Under the pieces are notes generated by a model that did no database searches, was not told the DNA's origin, and saw nothing but the letters and a program-made list of their open reading frames with translations. DNA of 64,000 nucleotides from positions 868,001-932,000 of the forward strand of contig CP073759.1 of NCBI GenBank assembly GCA_018398995.1. The letters are read 5' to 3'. Shown here one piece after another: positions 25,195 through 35,199 of this stretch. This DNA is from Methylophilaceae bacterium (GTDB lineage: Bacteria > Pseudomonadota > Gammaproteobacteria > Burkholderiales > Methylophilaceae). Positions within the stretch are counted from its first letter, which is position 1. Each line of letters opens with the position of its first letter. The position numbers and the translations under genes are program-made.

Positions 25195-26528
25195 TTTCTC
25201 TGAAACGACAGCTTTCGTGGGGCCTTGCCTTTAGTTTAGTCACGCTATTAACTTTGCAGTGGATGGTGGTGACCTATGTGATTAATGAATTAATGCAGAA
25301 TCAATTGGCTAGTCGTTTAGAACGTGAGGGTGAAAATCTGTTGGCAGGCATTGAGTTTGATGCCTCAGGTTCATTTCTAGTCGATTCTAAATATGTCAGC
25401 GCTGTTTATCAACGTCCTTTTTCTGGCCACTATTATGTGATTGTTGCCAATCAACACACTGATCAATCCCGCTCTTTATGGGATGAAGAGATGTCAGTAA
25501 AACCACTCAATAAAACTGAACAGATGAGAAGTTATGTGAATGGACCAGAGCAACAGCCTTTACTTGTAGTCACTCATGCTTATCAAAAACAAGGCAATAT
25601 AGTGACCATAGCGATTGCAGAAAACCTCGCACCAATAAGAGGCAGCATGTCACGCTTTCAACTGCTGTATGCAGGTATTTCTTTGCTGGGTTTGTTTGCC
25701 TTACTGTTAATACAGCGCTTGATTGTGTTGCGCGCGTTAAACCCTTTACAACAAGTGACAGACAGTATTGCAAAATTAATCAGTGGTGAGAAAAGTCAAA
25801 TAGACAACCATGGCCCAGCAGAAATTTCACCACTCATTGAAGAGCTCAACCGCATTCTAGTGGCAGTACAAAGTAAATCTAAGCGCTCTAGAGAGTCACT
25901 CGGCAATTTAGCACATGCACTCAAAACAACATTGACCCTGCTCAATCAAGTTGCAGAGCGGCCGGAAATGAGTGAGCATCCAACAATCTGCAATAGTATC
26001 TATTCCGCTACCGCATCCATTAGTCAGCATATAGAACGCGAACTCAAAAAAGCCCGAATGATGGGCGATATACATCCAACACAACGCGTAGATTTACATA
26101 AAGAAGTCACGCAACTAACGACTACATTACAACAAATCTATGTGGCCAAAAAAATACAAATCATGTGGGAAATGGCACCCAATGCTCAGTTTTATGGCGA
26201 TAGAGAAGACCTGTTAGAAATGTTGGGCAACTTACTTGATAACGCTTGTAAGTGGTGTGAAAGCAAGGTCTTGCTGACCATCGACGAAACCCAAACCATC
26301 GACTTTATCATTGAAGACGATGGGCCAGGCTGTGAAGAGCATACACTGGACAACTTAATACGACGGGGATTTCGTGCTGATGAATCCAAACCAGGCAGCG
26401 GTCTTGGACTGGCGATTACCCATGATATTGTCAATAGTTATGGGGCCACAATTGCATTTGCAACATCTAAACGACTGGGTGGCTTGCGCGTCACGGTGAG
26501 TTTTCCGCGACGTACAAGCCAAATTTAG
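25191..26528 (+). CDS. Sensor histidine kinase (PhoQ-like)
   Basis: A 445-residue kinase. There are two membrane segments (about 10-32 and 160-182) with a periplasmic loop of roughly 125 residues between them. A HAMP-like linker (VLRALNPLQQVTDSIAKL) follows, then the H-box ESLGNLAHALKTTLTLL with His phospho-acceptor, similar to PhoQ. The ATPase domain has LGNLLDNACKW (N box), DDGPGC (G1) and GSGLGLAITHDIV (G2). The catalytic residues look intact. Start overlaps the regulator as ATGA. The stop TAG at 26526-26528 overlaps the stop of the convergent PepSY gene. Confidence 0.9.
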   Translation: MISLKRQLSWGLAFSLVTLLTLQWMVVTYVINELMQNQLASRLEREGENLLAGIEFDASGSFLVDSKYVSAVYQRPFSGHYYVIVANQHTDQSRSLWDEEMSVKPLNKTEQMRSYVNGPEQQPLLVVTHAYQKQGNIVTIAIAENLAPIRGSMSRFQLLYAGISLLGLFALLLIQRLIVLRALNPLQQVTDSIAKLISGEKSQIDNHGPAEISPLIEELNRILVAVQSKSKRSRESLGNLAHALKTTLTLLNQVAERPEMSEHPTICNSIYSATASISQHIERELKKARMMGDIHPTQRVDLHKEVTQLTTTLQQIYVAKKIQIMWEMAPNAQFYGDREDLLEMLGNLLDNACKWCESKVLLTIDETQTIDFIIEDDGPGCEEHTLDNLIRRGFRADESKPGSGLGLAITHDIVNSYGATIAFATSKRLGGLRVTVSFPRRTSQI

Positions 26529-26842
26529 AACCAATCTCGCTTGATATTGGTCACTTTGCCAGTTTTGGCATCAATATTCACTTCCCATTCTTTTCCATCC
26601 GCATCGATAATTTCAAATTCATAATCCCAGCCTTTCTTGAACTTTCTGTTCTCAAGTTCAGCTTCTTCAATCACGCCGGGTTTAGCTGCCAAAGCTTTGG
26701 TTTTTGCTTCTTCATAAGGGATCAAATTAAATGCCTTGGCTATTGATTCCATTTCTTCAAAATCATCATCAGCTGTAGCTGTATGCATGGCACCAAGACT
26801 CAAGGTCGCAACTGCAATCAATGTTTGTAGTGGGTATTTCAT
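26525..26842 (-). CDS. PepSY domain protein, convergent to the kinase
   Basis: A 105-residue protein with a clear signal peptide (MKYPLQTLIAVATLSLGAMHTATA) and one PepSY domain: LIPYEEAKTKALAAKPGVIEEAELENRKFKKGWDYEFEIIDADGKEWEVNIDAKTGKVTNIKRDWF. Its TAA (complement of 26525-26527) overlaps the kinase stop, giving no spacer between the convergent genes. It is transcribed separately from the two-component operon but is probably part of the same regulon, as often seen for PepSY genes. A periplasmic location is expected. Confidence 0.88.
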   Translation of the reverse strand: MKYPLQTLIAVATLSLGAMHTATADDDFEEMESIAKAFNLIPYEEAKTKALAAKPGVIEEAELENRKFKKGWDYEFEIIDADGKEWEVNIDAKTGKVTNIKRDWF

Positions 26843-26953
26843 GTTAACACTCCAATCTATTTATCATGAGTGTCATACTTTATATGACTTGCCTTAACAC
26901 AAGCTTAACAACAGGATTAAACGCAATCATTGGTAAATAGATTGCCAAATTGG

Positions 26954-29563
26954 CTAATCTTGCAAACATTTACTCGCGATTTCAAACACATCGTTTGATA
27001 GATTGGGTGTTGCCAAAATCGCTTCTAATGTTTGTTTCATCATCGCCTTTAATGCGGGTGTGTAGCGTTTCCATTCGCGTAATGGCGTAACCAGACGCGA
27101 TGCAATCTGTGGATTAATGGCATTCAATTCGATAATCACGTCTCTTAAAATAGCATAGCCTTTGCCGCTTGGATCATGAAATTTGACGGGATTATTGATT
27201 GCAAAAACTGAGTACAATGAGCGAACGCGGTTAGGATTTTTAATGTTAAATTCTGGGTGCTGACGCAATTGCGCAAAATCATCAAATATGGCACTTCGAT
27301 TAGCCATGGCTTGTAAGGTAAACCATTTATCAACCACCAATTGGTAGCCTTTATATCGTTGATAAAAGTCATTAAACACTGCTACTCGCTCTGGCTGTGT
27401 GCTGTCTGCCAAACAAGCTAGCGCAGCCACACGATCAGTCATATTATCTGCCGCATCATAATGTGCTTTGGCTCGTGCTGCGCAACCGCTACCGTTAGTG
27501 GCTGTCAACAAAGTGAGCACTGTATTTTGTAAGGCTCTTCTACCCATGGCTTCTGGCGTTAATGAAAAACGACCGGTGTTGCCATTGGCATCATACAAAC
27601 GCATGAGTGCATCTTTATGTGCGCTTTTAATCGCGGTGAGCATAATAGTTAAAGCTTGGTCAATGGCCGCTGGATCAATCACTGTTAATGATTGCGTAAT
27701 CACTGCAAATTCAGGCAAGGTTAATGCACGCGCTAATAATGCTTTATCGCCCTGTTCTGCAAGGCCTTGAGCAATCATCGTGCCAATGTCATCAACAAAT
27801 TGACTAATATCAGCTTGTTTATCGGCCATCACACGCTTAATGGTACGCAAAGCCAACGTTTGCCCTGCTTCCCATCGATTAAATCCATCGGTATCGTGTA
27901 GCTGCAACAGTCGCAAATCATCATCTGTTAAATCGGTTATTAACTGAACAGGTGCAGAAAAGCTGCGCAAAATAGAGGGAATAGGACGTGCATCGATATT
28001 TGAAAATACAAATGCTTGTTCGCGCTCTGTCATTTCTAAAATCTGGGTTGCATGGGTTTCATTCCCTTGCGCATCCAGTAGACCAACAGCTATTGGAATG
28101 ACTAATGGTTTTTTATGCGCTTGCCCTGCTGTGTCTGCCTGAGCTTGTTTAAAAGTGAGCGAGAATTGTTGCTGGGTTGGCTCGTATTGACTAGTCACTG
28201 TTAGCGTTGGTGTTCCTGCTTGTTTATACCATAAAAAGAATTGCGCCATGTCGCGGCCTGATGCATCAGCCATACATTGCACAAAATCATTACAGGTCAC
28301 AGCATGGCCATCATAGCGTTCAAAATATAAATCAGTTGCTTTTCGATAGGTTTCGCTACCTAGTAAAGTGTGTTGCATACGAATAATTTCTGCACCTTTT
28401 TCATAAATGGTCGTGGTGTAGAAGTTGCTAATTTCGATAAAACTATCTGGTTGCACCGAATGGGCCAACGGACTGGTATCTTCCGAAAATTGTAAACGAC
28501 GTAAACGGTCAACATCATCAATGCGCTGGACTGCACGTGAATTTAAATCGGCACTAAACTCTTGGTCTCTAAAAACGGTGAGGCCTTCTTTGAGAGACAG
28601 CTGAAACCAATCACGGCAGGTGACGCGATTGCCTGTCCAGTTATGAAAATATTCATGCCCAATTACACCTTCCACACTTAAAAAATCCATATCGGTCGCT
28701 GTTTCTTGATGCGCAAGTACTAACTTGGTATTGAATACATTCAGCGACGTATTTTCCATTGCGCCCATATTGAAATCGCTCACGGCAACGATATTGAATA
28801 AATCTAATTGATACTCACGGCCGTATACTTCCTCATCCCATTGCATGGCTTTTTTTAATGATTGCATGGCGTGACCACATTGTTGTTCATCACCAGCGCG
28901 CACATAAATATGTAAATCAACAGTGCGTCCAGTCATGGTGGTAAACGTATCTTCAGTACGCACCAAATCACCTGCAACCAAGGCAAATAGATAACAAGGT
29001 TTTGGGAATGGATCATGCCAAACCGTAAAGTGGCGTCCATCGGCCAGTTCGCCCGTTTCTACTAAATTACCATTGGATAGCATAATGGGATAACGCGTTT
29101 TATCGCCTTCTATCCGCACAGTAAATGGACTCAATACATCTGGTCTATCTTGATAGTAGGTAATGCGGCGAAAGCCTTCGGCCTCACATTGTGTGCAATA
29201 AGTACCTTGCGATTGATACAAACCTTCCAAAGCAGTATTAGAGGCTGGATCAATTTCTGTAACGATTGTTAAGGTAAACTGCTCGCCAGGATTGGAAATG
29301 GTCATTTTGTCGTCAGTCATGGTGTAGTCATCACATGCTAGTCCATCTTTTTCAACACTAATAATCATTTGATGTTGTCCATTCAACACCAATGCTTTTG
29401 ATGCATTGGCTGGATTTTTTACATAGCTCACTTTAGAAGTCACAATGGTTTTGTTTGCCAACAATTCAAACTTGAGGTTTACGTTTTTTACCGCATAAGG
29501 TGCTGGCAAGTAGTCTTTTAAATAAATGGTTTTAGGTGTTAGATTGGTTTCAACTTTGTTCAT
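26954..29563 (-). CDS. pepN: Aminopeptidase N (M1 family)
   Basis: An 869-residue enzyme, nearly the length of E. coli PepN. The GAMEN exopeptidase motif is in FNMGAMENTSLNVF. The zinc motif HEYFHNW with the downstream Glu in LKEGLTVFRDQEF (HExxH-x18-E) is intact. The C-terminal half is the ERAP/DUF3458-type region. It removes N-terminal residues from peptides in the cytoplasm. It is a single gene between a PepSY gene and the divergent ugd. A short dyad ACTATC-AC-GATAGT at 29587-29600 lies just upstream of its start. Confidence 0.95.
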   Translation of the reverse strand: MNKVETNLTPKTIYLKDYLPAPYAVKNVNLKFELLANKTIVTSKVSYVKNPANASKALVLNGQHQMIISVEKDGLACDDYTMTDDKMTISNPGEQFTLTIVTEIDPASNTALEGLYQSQGTYCTQCEAEGFRRITYYQDRPDVLSPFTVRIEGDKTRYPIMLSNGNLVETGELADGRHFTVWHDPFPKPCYLFALVAGDLVRTEDTFTTMTGRTVDLHIYVRAGDEQQCGHAMQSLKKAMQWDEEVYGREYQLDLFNIVAVSDFNMGAMENTSLNVFNTKLVLAHQETATDMDFLSVEGVIGHEYFHNWTGNRVTCRDWFQLSLKEGLTVFRDQEFSADLNSRAVQRIDDVDRLRRLQFSEDTSPLAHSVQPDSFIEISNFYTTTIYEKGAEIIRMQHTLLGSETYRKATDLYFERYDGHAVTCNDFVQCMADASGRDMAQFFLWYKQAGTPTLTVTSQYEPTQQQFSLTFKQAQADTAGQAHKKPLVIPIAVGLLDAQGNETHATQILEMTEREQAFVFSNIDARPIPSILRSFSAPVQLITDLTDDDLRLLQLHDTDGFNRWEAGQTLALRTIKRVMADKQADISQFVDDIGTMIAQGLAEQGDKALLARALTLPEFAVITQSLTVIDPAAIDQALTIMLTAIKSAHKDALMRLYDANGNTGRFSLTPEAMGRRALQNTVLTLLTATNGSGCAARAKAHYDAADNMTDRVAALACLADSTQPERVAVFNDFYQRYKGYQLVVDKWFTLQAMANRSAIFDDFAQLRQHPEFNIKNPNRVRSLYSVFAINNPVKFHDPSGKGYAILRDVIIELNAINPQIASRLVTPLREWKRYTPALKAMMKQTLEAILATPNLSNDVFEIASKCLQD

Positions 29564-29586
29564 GACGATCTCTATTTAATTTAATT

Positions 29587-29600
29587 ACTATCACGATAGT
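29587..29600. promoter_or_regulatory. Short dyad upstream of pepN
   Basis: ACTATC at 29587-29592 and GATAGT at 29595-29600 are perfect inverted arms with two bases between. They lie 24 bases upstream of the pepN start, so a regulator binding there would affect pepN. It may be chance in AT-rich DNA. Confidence 0.25.
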
Positions 29601-29801
29601 ATAAAAGAGATTAGCTAGTGCGATAGGCCTTATCACACACAACTCACTAAGAAAATAGCCCTTTTACAGCAATTGATGACCGCTATTTAATAAAAATGCC
29701 ATATTATTTTCATGAAAATATCTCATTTGCTGTTTAGTATGCGCGGATATGGCTGAACATTTATTTCACCTTTCAACGCTTTTACAAATGAGCAAGAGTC
29801 A

Positions 29802-30971
29802 ATGAAAATTGCTATCGCAGGCATTGGCTATGTAGGCTTAGCCAATGCAGTTTTATTAGCGCAACATAATGAGGTGGTTGCATTCGATATTTCGCAATCA
29901 CGTGTGGATGCATTAAATAATAAAATCTCGCCTATTCCCGACCAAGACATTGCGCATTTCTTGCAACATCAATCGCTCAATCTCACGGCAACGCTTGATA
30001 AAAAACAAGCTTACACAGGCGCAGATTTTGTAATCGTCTCTACACCAACAGACTATGATCCAGAAACAGGTTACTTTGATACATCATCAGTCGATAGTGT
30101 GATTCAAGATGTGTTATCCATTCATATAAACGCTGTCATTATTATTAAATCAACCTTACCTGTTGGCTATACCAAGCAACTCAAGCAACGATTTAATTGC
30201 AACAATATTATTTTCTCACCTGAATTTTTACGTGAAGGTAAAGCACTTTTCGATAACTTACATCCTTCTCGCATTGTGGTTGGCGAGCGCTCTGCACGGG
30301 CAGAAACCTTTGCCAATTTATTAAAGCAAGGTGCGATTAAAGCCGAGATTGAAACTGTATTTACCGATGCCACAGAAGCGGAAGCGATTAAGCTATTTGC
30401 CAATACCTATTTGGCAATGCGAGTGGCTTACTTTAATGAGCTCGATACCTATGCGGCCACCCATGGTTTAAATACCGAGCAAATCATTAACGGCGTTTGC
30501 TTAGATCCGCGTATTGGCTTTCATTACAATAACCCGTCATTTGGCTATGGTGGATACTGCTTACCAAAAGACACGCAACAACTATTGGCAAATTATCGGG
30601 ATGTGCCACAAAACCTAATTCATGCCATTGTAGAATCCAACACCACTCGCAAAGACTTTATTGCGAACGAGATTATTCGTATGAAACCAAAAGTGGTGGG
30701 CATTCATCGCTTAATCATGAAAAGTGGCTCTGACAATTTCCGTGCATCTTCCATTCAAGGCATCATGAAACGCATTAAAGCAAAAGGGATAGAAGTCATT
30801 ATCTATGAGCCCATGCACCATGAAGCAAGCTTTTTTCGCTCTCGTATTGTGAATGATTTAACCCAATTTAAACAGGAAGCCGACATCATTGTTGCCAATC
30901 GCTTATCACCTGAAATCGCAGATGTAAAATCAAAAGTCTATAGCCGCGATTTATTTGGACACGATGCCTAG
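29802..30971 (+). CDS. ugd: UDP-glucose 6-dehydrogenase
   Basis: A 389-residue nucleotide-sugar dehydrogenase of the short E. coli Ugd type. The NAD motif GIGYVG is at residues 7-12, and [18 protein letters not shown] and [22 protein letters not shown] follow. The active-site Cys is in [12 protein letters not shown]. It oxidises UDP-glucose to UDP-glucuronate with two NAD+. Its last eight bases overlap msbA, so LPS or exopolysaccharide synthesis is the likely use. Glucuronate could enter the LPS core, or lead to modified sugars; the window does not decide. Confidence 0.9.
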   Translation: MKIAIAGIGYVGLANAVLLAQHNEVVAFDISQSRVDALNNKISPIPDQDIAHFLQHQSLNLTATLDKKQAYTGADFVIVSTPTDYDPETGYFDTSSVDSVIQDVLSIHINAVIIIKSTLPVGYTKQLKQRFNCNNIIFSPEFLREGKALFDNLHPSRIVVGERSARAETFANLLKQGAIKAEIETVFTDATEAEAIKLFANTYLAMRVAYFNELDTYAATHGLNTEQIINGVCLDPRIGFHYNNPSFGYGGYCLPKDTQQLLANYRDVPQNLIHAIVESNTTRKDFIANEIIRMKPKVVGIHRLIMKSGSDNFRASSIQGIMKRIKAKGIEVIIYEPMHHEASFFRSRIVNDLTQFKQEADIIVANRLSPEIADVKSKVYSRDLFGHDA

Positions 30972-32727
30972 TAAACCTATTTGTCGCATGCAAGCCAAAG
31001 AAAAAACACCTATATTAAGCGCCAATGTACTGTATAGACGCATGCTTGATTATGTCAAACCACATTGGTTTATCTTTGGCATTAGCATCCTTGCGTTAAT
31101 CACCTTATCAGCAACCAATACAGGATTTTTAGCCACTATTAAAACCATTACAGATGATGGCTTTGTCAACACACAGCAAGACAACCATGCGCTATTGCCA
31201 CTATTGCTTATTAGTCTGTTGTCGTTACGTGCAATATCTGGCTTTATCTCTACTTATACAATGCGATGGGTAGGTAGAAAAGTGATTGAACAAATACGGT
31301 TGGATGCTTTTTTAAAGCTAATGACATTACCAGTAAGCTTCTTTGATGCAAATGCTGTCGGTAGCATTACATCTAAATTCACCTTTGATAGCGAACAAAT
31401 GTATAACGCGGTGACCAAGGTGACAGTAAGCATGGTGCGCGATAGCCTCACCATCGTTGGCATGGTGGCTTATATGCTCTATCTAGATTGGCGACTGACC
31501 TTAATATTTACTTTGATTGCGCCATTGATGGTGTTCTTTTTGAAGAAAATGACACCTAAATTAAAATTTGCCAGCACGTCAGTTCAACAATCGATGGGCG
31601 ATATGACCCAAGTGATTGAAGAAGCCGCCAGCGGTCAACGTATGGTGAAAATATTTGGCGGTGAACACTATGAATATGAGCGCTTTGCAGCGATAACCAA
31701 AGAAAACCGCCAGATGATGACACGCTTAGGCAAAGTGTCTGGACTCAATAGCATGGTCATCGAGCTACTCGCGGCTTTTGCTTTAGGCCTCGTTGTTTAT
31801 TATGCCGTTGGTCGCTTTAGCGCTGGTGAGTTTGCCGCTTTTATTGGCGCATTATTGATGCTGATTGCACCGATTAAAAGTTTAACTTCTCTAAATACAG
31901 ATATTCAGATTGGGTTAGCTGCAGCCCAAAGTATTTTTGGTCTTATTGATACGCCAGCGCAAATCGATGAAGGTAAACAAGATATTGGTAAAACCAAGGG
32001 AGCAATTAGCATTAAGCGTGTGAGTTTGCAGTATGAAAATGCTAAACGTCCTGCCTTGAGCAATATTGATTTAACCATTAAACCTGGTGAAAAAATTGCT
32101 TTAGTTGGCCGCTCTGGTGGCGGCAAAACAACCTTGGTTAATGTATTACCCAGATTTTATGAATTGCAACAAGGCACTGCCATGATTGATGGTTTGGATA
32201 TTCGAACCATGTCACTAAAAAATTTACGCGAACAATTTAGCATGGTCAGCCAAGAGATCGTTTTATTTAACGATACCATATTCAATAATATTGCATACGG
32301 CGCACTACGTCATGTCAATGAATCACAAGTCATTGAAGCAGCTAAAGCAGCACATGCTTGGGATTTTATTCAACAATTACCTAACGGCTTATATAATGAA
32401 ATTGGCGATCGCGGCGTACGCCTTTCTGGCGGGCAACGTCAGCGCATTGCTATTGCGCGTGCAATCCTCAAAGATGCGCCTATTCTATTATTAGATGAAG
32501 CAACGTCAGCTTTAGATACTGAATCTGAGCAACATGTGCAGGCAGCACTGGATGTTTTAATGCACAACAGAACGACCATTGTGATTGCACATCGGCTATC
32601 GACCATTGAAAATGCAGACCGTATTTTGGTGATGGAACAAGGCAAAATCATTGAAAGTGGATGCCATCACGATTTATTAAAAATCAATGGCAGCTATGCC
32701 AAACTTTACCAAACCCAATTAGCATGA
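30964..32727 (+). CDS. msbA: Lipid A/LPS flippase (MsbA-type ABC exporter)
   Basis: About 587 residues: an exporter half-transporter. Six membrane segments occupy about 30-310, with the coupling-helix sequence [20 protein letters not shown]. The nucleotide-binding domain has Walker [11 protein letters not shown]-loop [11 protein letters not shown], signature LSGGQRQR, Walker [13 protein letters not shown] and the H-loop IAHRLST. MsbA homodimers flip lipid A-core to the periplasmic leaflet. The neighbours (ugd, ligase, glycosyltransferases) support this over a generic multidrug role. I use the ATG at 30964, which overlaps the ugd stop; an ATG at 30991 would be later. The stop overlaps the ligase as ATGA. 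Confidence 0.88.
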   Translation: MPSKPICRMQAKEKTPILSANVLYRRMLDYVKPHWFIFGISILALITLSATNTGFLATIKTITDDGFVNTQQDNHALLPLLLISLLSLRAISGFISTYTMRWVGRKVIEQIRLDAFLKLMTLPVSFFDANAVGSITSKFTFDSEQMYNAVTKVTVSMVRDSLTIVGMVAYMLYLDWRLTLIFTLIAPLMVFFLKKMTPKLKFASTSVQQSMGDMTQVIEEAASGQRMVKIFGGEHYEYERFAAITKENRQMMTRLGKVSGLNSMVIELLAAFALGLVVYYAVGRFSAGEFAAFIGALLMLIAPIKSLTSLNTDIQIGLAAAQSIFGLIDTPAQIDEGKQDIGKTKGAISIKRVSLQYENAKRPALSNIDLTIKPGEKIALVGRSGGGKTTLVNVLPRFYELQQGTAMIDGLDIRTMSLKNLREQFSMVSQEIVLFNDTIFNNIAYGALRHVNESQVIEAAKAAHAWDFIQQLPNGLYNEIGDRGVRLSGGQRQRIAIARAILKDAPILLLDEATSALDTESEQHVQAALDVLMHNRTTIVIAHRLSTIENADRILVMEQGKIIESGCHHDLLKINGSYAKLYQTQLA

Positions 32728-33959
32728 TGCAAACAACCATTTCTATATTTAGTTCTTTCATGGGCTATTTGCCTTGGATACTCCCACTTTTGTTACTATT
32801 TTCTAGAGCTGGAGCTGATATCACAGTGCTTTGTATCGGTGTAGCCTTTCTATTCAAAAGCTATCAGTCTAAGGATTGGGAATGGACAAAACAAACGTGG
32901 TTCAAGCTGAATCTTCTATTTTGGTTGTATTTATTATGCATCAATGCACCGCTTAGTATCGACTCTGCTGATAGCTTCATGCATGCCATTTTATATTTAA
33001 GATGGCCACTATTTGCCGCTGCACTTGCTTATTGGTTACTGAATAATCAGAAGTTTCAACAGCACTTTCTTATCGCGCTCATGGTTATCTGCGCATTTAT
33101 ATTATTAGACACCAGTTTGCAATATATCACTGGCACGGATTTATTTGGTCACACCAAACCGAGTCCAACTCGACTCACTGGCCCATACAGCAGGCCGATT
33201 CCCGGCATTATGATGTTGCGAGTTTTATTTATTGTGTTATTAATAACAGTCGTCAGTCCATTATTCAGAGCAGCAACACGGCGCATTTTTGTCACGCTGT
33301 CGGTGTTATGCATTGGTTTATTGTTTATGTTTATTACTGGTGAGCGCATGGCATTACTTTTATTCTTTACAGGAAGTATTGTCGTTCTTGTTGGCTTGGT
33401 ATTAGACCAAAAAATGCATAAAACAAAAGTGTTATCAGGCTTCGCTTTTATTTTAGCTTTTTTCGCGTTCACCATTTCATTTAATCCTGAGATGGCGGAG
33501 CGGTCGATTTATAGCACTGTCAGCAAACTCATACAGTTTATGGATTCTGACTATGGCCTTGTTTTTCGAGCTGCAATAGCCGCTTGGCAAGAAAATCCGA
33601 TATTTGGTAGCGGCTTCCATACCTATCGATCTGCTTGTGAACAGTTAGGACTATTACCACTGTGGGGAATACCGTGCTCACACCCGCACAATCTTTATCT
33701 ACAAATTGGCGCAGAAACAGGTGTGATTGGACTACTACTTTTTATTAGCATAGTAGTGAGTATTTACTTTAGTGCACTTTCACAACCTATTAAGACTAAA
33801 CAATGGTTTATCTCATGTTTAAGCTTCACTATTCTCAGCGTCAGCTTTTGGCCACTCATTGGTGGCATCAGCATTTTGAATAATGGGGTCGCCGCATTAG
33901 TTTGGCTAGGGGTTGGCTGGGCGCTTTCCGTATCAACTACCAAGATATCGAAACCATAA
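32724..33959 (+). CDS. O-antigen ligase family membrane protein
   Basis: About 411 residues with ten or more membrane segments. A long periplasmic loop near the C-terminus holds the Wzy_C/WaaL signature: GSGFHTYRSACEQLGLLPLW, GIPCSHPHNLYLQIGAETGVIG (His-x-His-Asn-x-x-Leu-Gln-x-x-x-Glu). An Arg-rich segment before it (TRLTGPYSRPIP) is also typical. WaaL joins O-antigen to lipid A-core in the periplasm. Members can also be polymerases or protein O-glycosylases, so no gene symbol is assigned. The ATG at 32724 overlaps the msbA stop as ATGA, which ties it to LPS export. Confidence 0.85.
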   Translation: MMQTTISIFSSFMGYLPWILPLLLLFSRAGADITVLCIGVAFLFKSYQSKDWEWTKQTWFKLNLLFWLYLLCINAPLSIDSADSFMHAILYLRWPLFAAALAYWLLNNQKFQQHFLIALMVICAFILLDTSLQYITGTDLFGHTKPSPTRLTGPYSRPIPGIMMLRVLFIVLLITVVSPLFRAATRRIFVTLSVLCIGLLFMFITGERMALLLFFTGSIVVLVGLVLDQKMHKTKVLSGFAFILAFFAFTISFNPEMAERSIYSTVSKLIQFMDSDYGLVFRAAIAAWQENPIFGSGFHTYRSACEQLGLLPLWGIPCSHPHNLYLQIGAETGVIGLLLFISIVVSIYFSALSQPIKTKQWFISCLSFTILSVSFWPLIGGISILNNGVAALVWLGVGWALSVSTTKISKP

Positions 33960-34036
33960 TGTCCATTTGACAACTCTCTAACAAAATTTCATTAATTTAA
34001 AATATCGCTTTTTCCCTTATTACTAAATTCAGATAA

Positions 34037-34228
34037 ATGAAAATGATCGATGATGCGCAAAACATGCGCTTTCTAGGTGGCATTCACGAACGATTAAAAC
34101 AATGGAAACTGAGCCTAATTGATTTGAATCATATCGCCAATGGCAAAATTACACGAAGGCGAAAGGAAATGCTAAAACGCAGTCATACAATAGAAGCTTC
34201 TTGGTGGGTTGTGCAGGCAGACAATTAA
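34037..34228 (+). CDS. Possible small basic protein, unknown
   Basis: A 63-codon frame, with an ATG at 34037 and a second at 34043. The product is basic in the middle (GKITRRRKEMLKR) and has a Trp pair near the end (EASWWVVQ). It has no signal peptide and no motif I know. The ribosome site is weak. It lies between the O-antigen ligase and convergent glycosyltransferases. It may be a real small gene or chance; I give it low confidence. Confidence 0.3.
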   Translation: MKMIDDAQNMRFLGGIHERLKQWKLSLIDLNHIANGKITRRRKEMLKRSHTIEASWWVVQADN

Positions 34229-34284
34229 GAAGAAAGCACTCAAAAAACGCATGTAAATCAACATCCGTCTTTTATTGAATTGGA

Positions 34285-35199
34285 TTATTTTATGTTAGAT
34301 GCTTTAAATCGCTGAAGCACCTCTGCAACCGTTAAATTTGCCAAGTCATCCACTTCTATCACTTCAAACTTGCGGCGACCAATTTCAGCTCTCGTAGCAG
34401 ATGTGCTAGGTCCGAAAATAGCCAAGCCTGCTTTATTTAAATAAGAGGCAATATGACTAGGCCCTGTGTCGTTACCAATCACATACAGCGCCGTGTTTAA
34501 CACACCAGCTAACTGAAACCAATTAAGTCCTTGTAAAACATGTCCTGGCATTTGCTTGGCTAATGTAGATTCATCAGGCCCTAATACCACGACTACTTGA
34601 TAATTTTTGTTTATTAATGCTGTAGCTAACTCTTCATAATAAGGCCAGCGTTTTTCCAAGTGTTGTGCCGACGAACCAGGAATTAACACGATATATTCAC
34701 CTGCTACAATGTCTCGCTCATTGAGTAGCACACTCATATCGTCTGCCAGCCATGTCAATACTGATTGGTGGGCATGAGGTGTTGCAATACCCACGTCATT
34801 TAATAAGTCAATCAAACCAATTAGCCCAGAAGATGGTTCATCTGCTTCCGCACGACGGCCTATCCACTTAGTTTGAGCGAACCAAAATTGTTGATACATA
34901 CGTGAGCGCTCAGAGTTTTGCAAATCAATCACTAGGTCAAATTGCTTTTTGTGCAATTTCTTTTTTAGTTTAATCTGTTGATCGACACGCCAAATTGGCG
35001 CTCTATTATCAGCAATAAGCTGGTCAATGGCAGGACACCGCTGCATGAGCGAACAATAAGCTGGCGCTGTTAATAAGGTAATCTCGTGATTAGGATAGTG
35101 TTGTTTGATATCAATGATTAATCCAATCGACTGCATCAAATCACCCAAAGCGCCGTGTTTAATGATTAATAATTGCTGGATATTCTTCACTTCAATCAC
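34285..35199 (-). CDS. Glycosyltransferase family 9 (heptosyltransferase-like)
   Basis: A 304-residue GT9 protein. The N-terminus reads LLIIKHGALGDLMQSIGLIIDIKQHYPNHEITLLT, the typical GT9 first domain. Then come VDQQIKLKKKLHKKQFDLVIDLQNSERSRM, LIPGSSAQHLEKRWPYYEELATAL and the donor-site motif YVIGNDTGPSHIASYLNKAGLAIFGPS. Heptosyltransferases add heptose to the LPS inner core in the cytoplasm. It overlaps the upstream GT4 gene by eight bases, and both face the ligase and msbA genes. The exact sugar is not decidable here. Confidence 0.88.
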   Translation of the reverse strand: MIEVKNIQQLLIIKHGALGDLMQSIGLIIDIKQHYPNHEITLLTAPAYCSLMQRCPAIDQLIADNRAPIWRVDQQIKLKKKLHKKQFDLVIDLQNSERSRMYQQFWFAQTKWIGRRAEADEPSSGLIGLIDLLNDVGIATPHAHQSVLTWLADDMSVLLNERDIVAGEYIVLIPGSSAQHLEKRWPYYEELATALINKNYQVVVVLGPDESTLAKQMPGHVLQGLNWFQLAGVLNTALYVIGNDTGPSHIASYLNKAGLAIFGPSTSATRAEIGRRKFEVIEVDDLANLTVAEVLQRFKASNIK

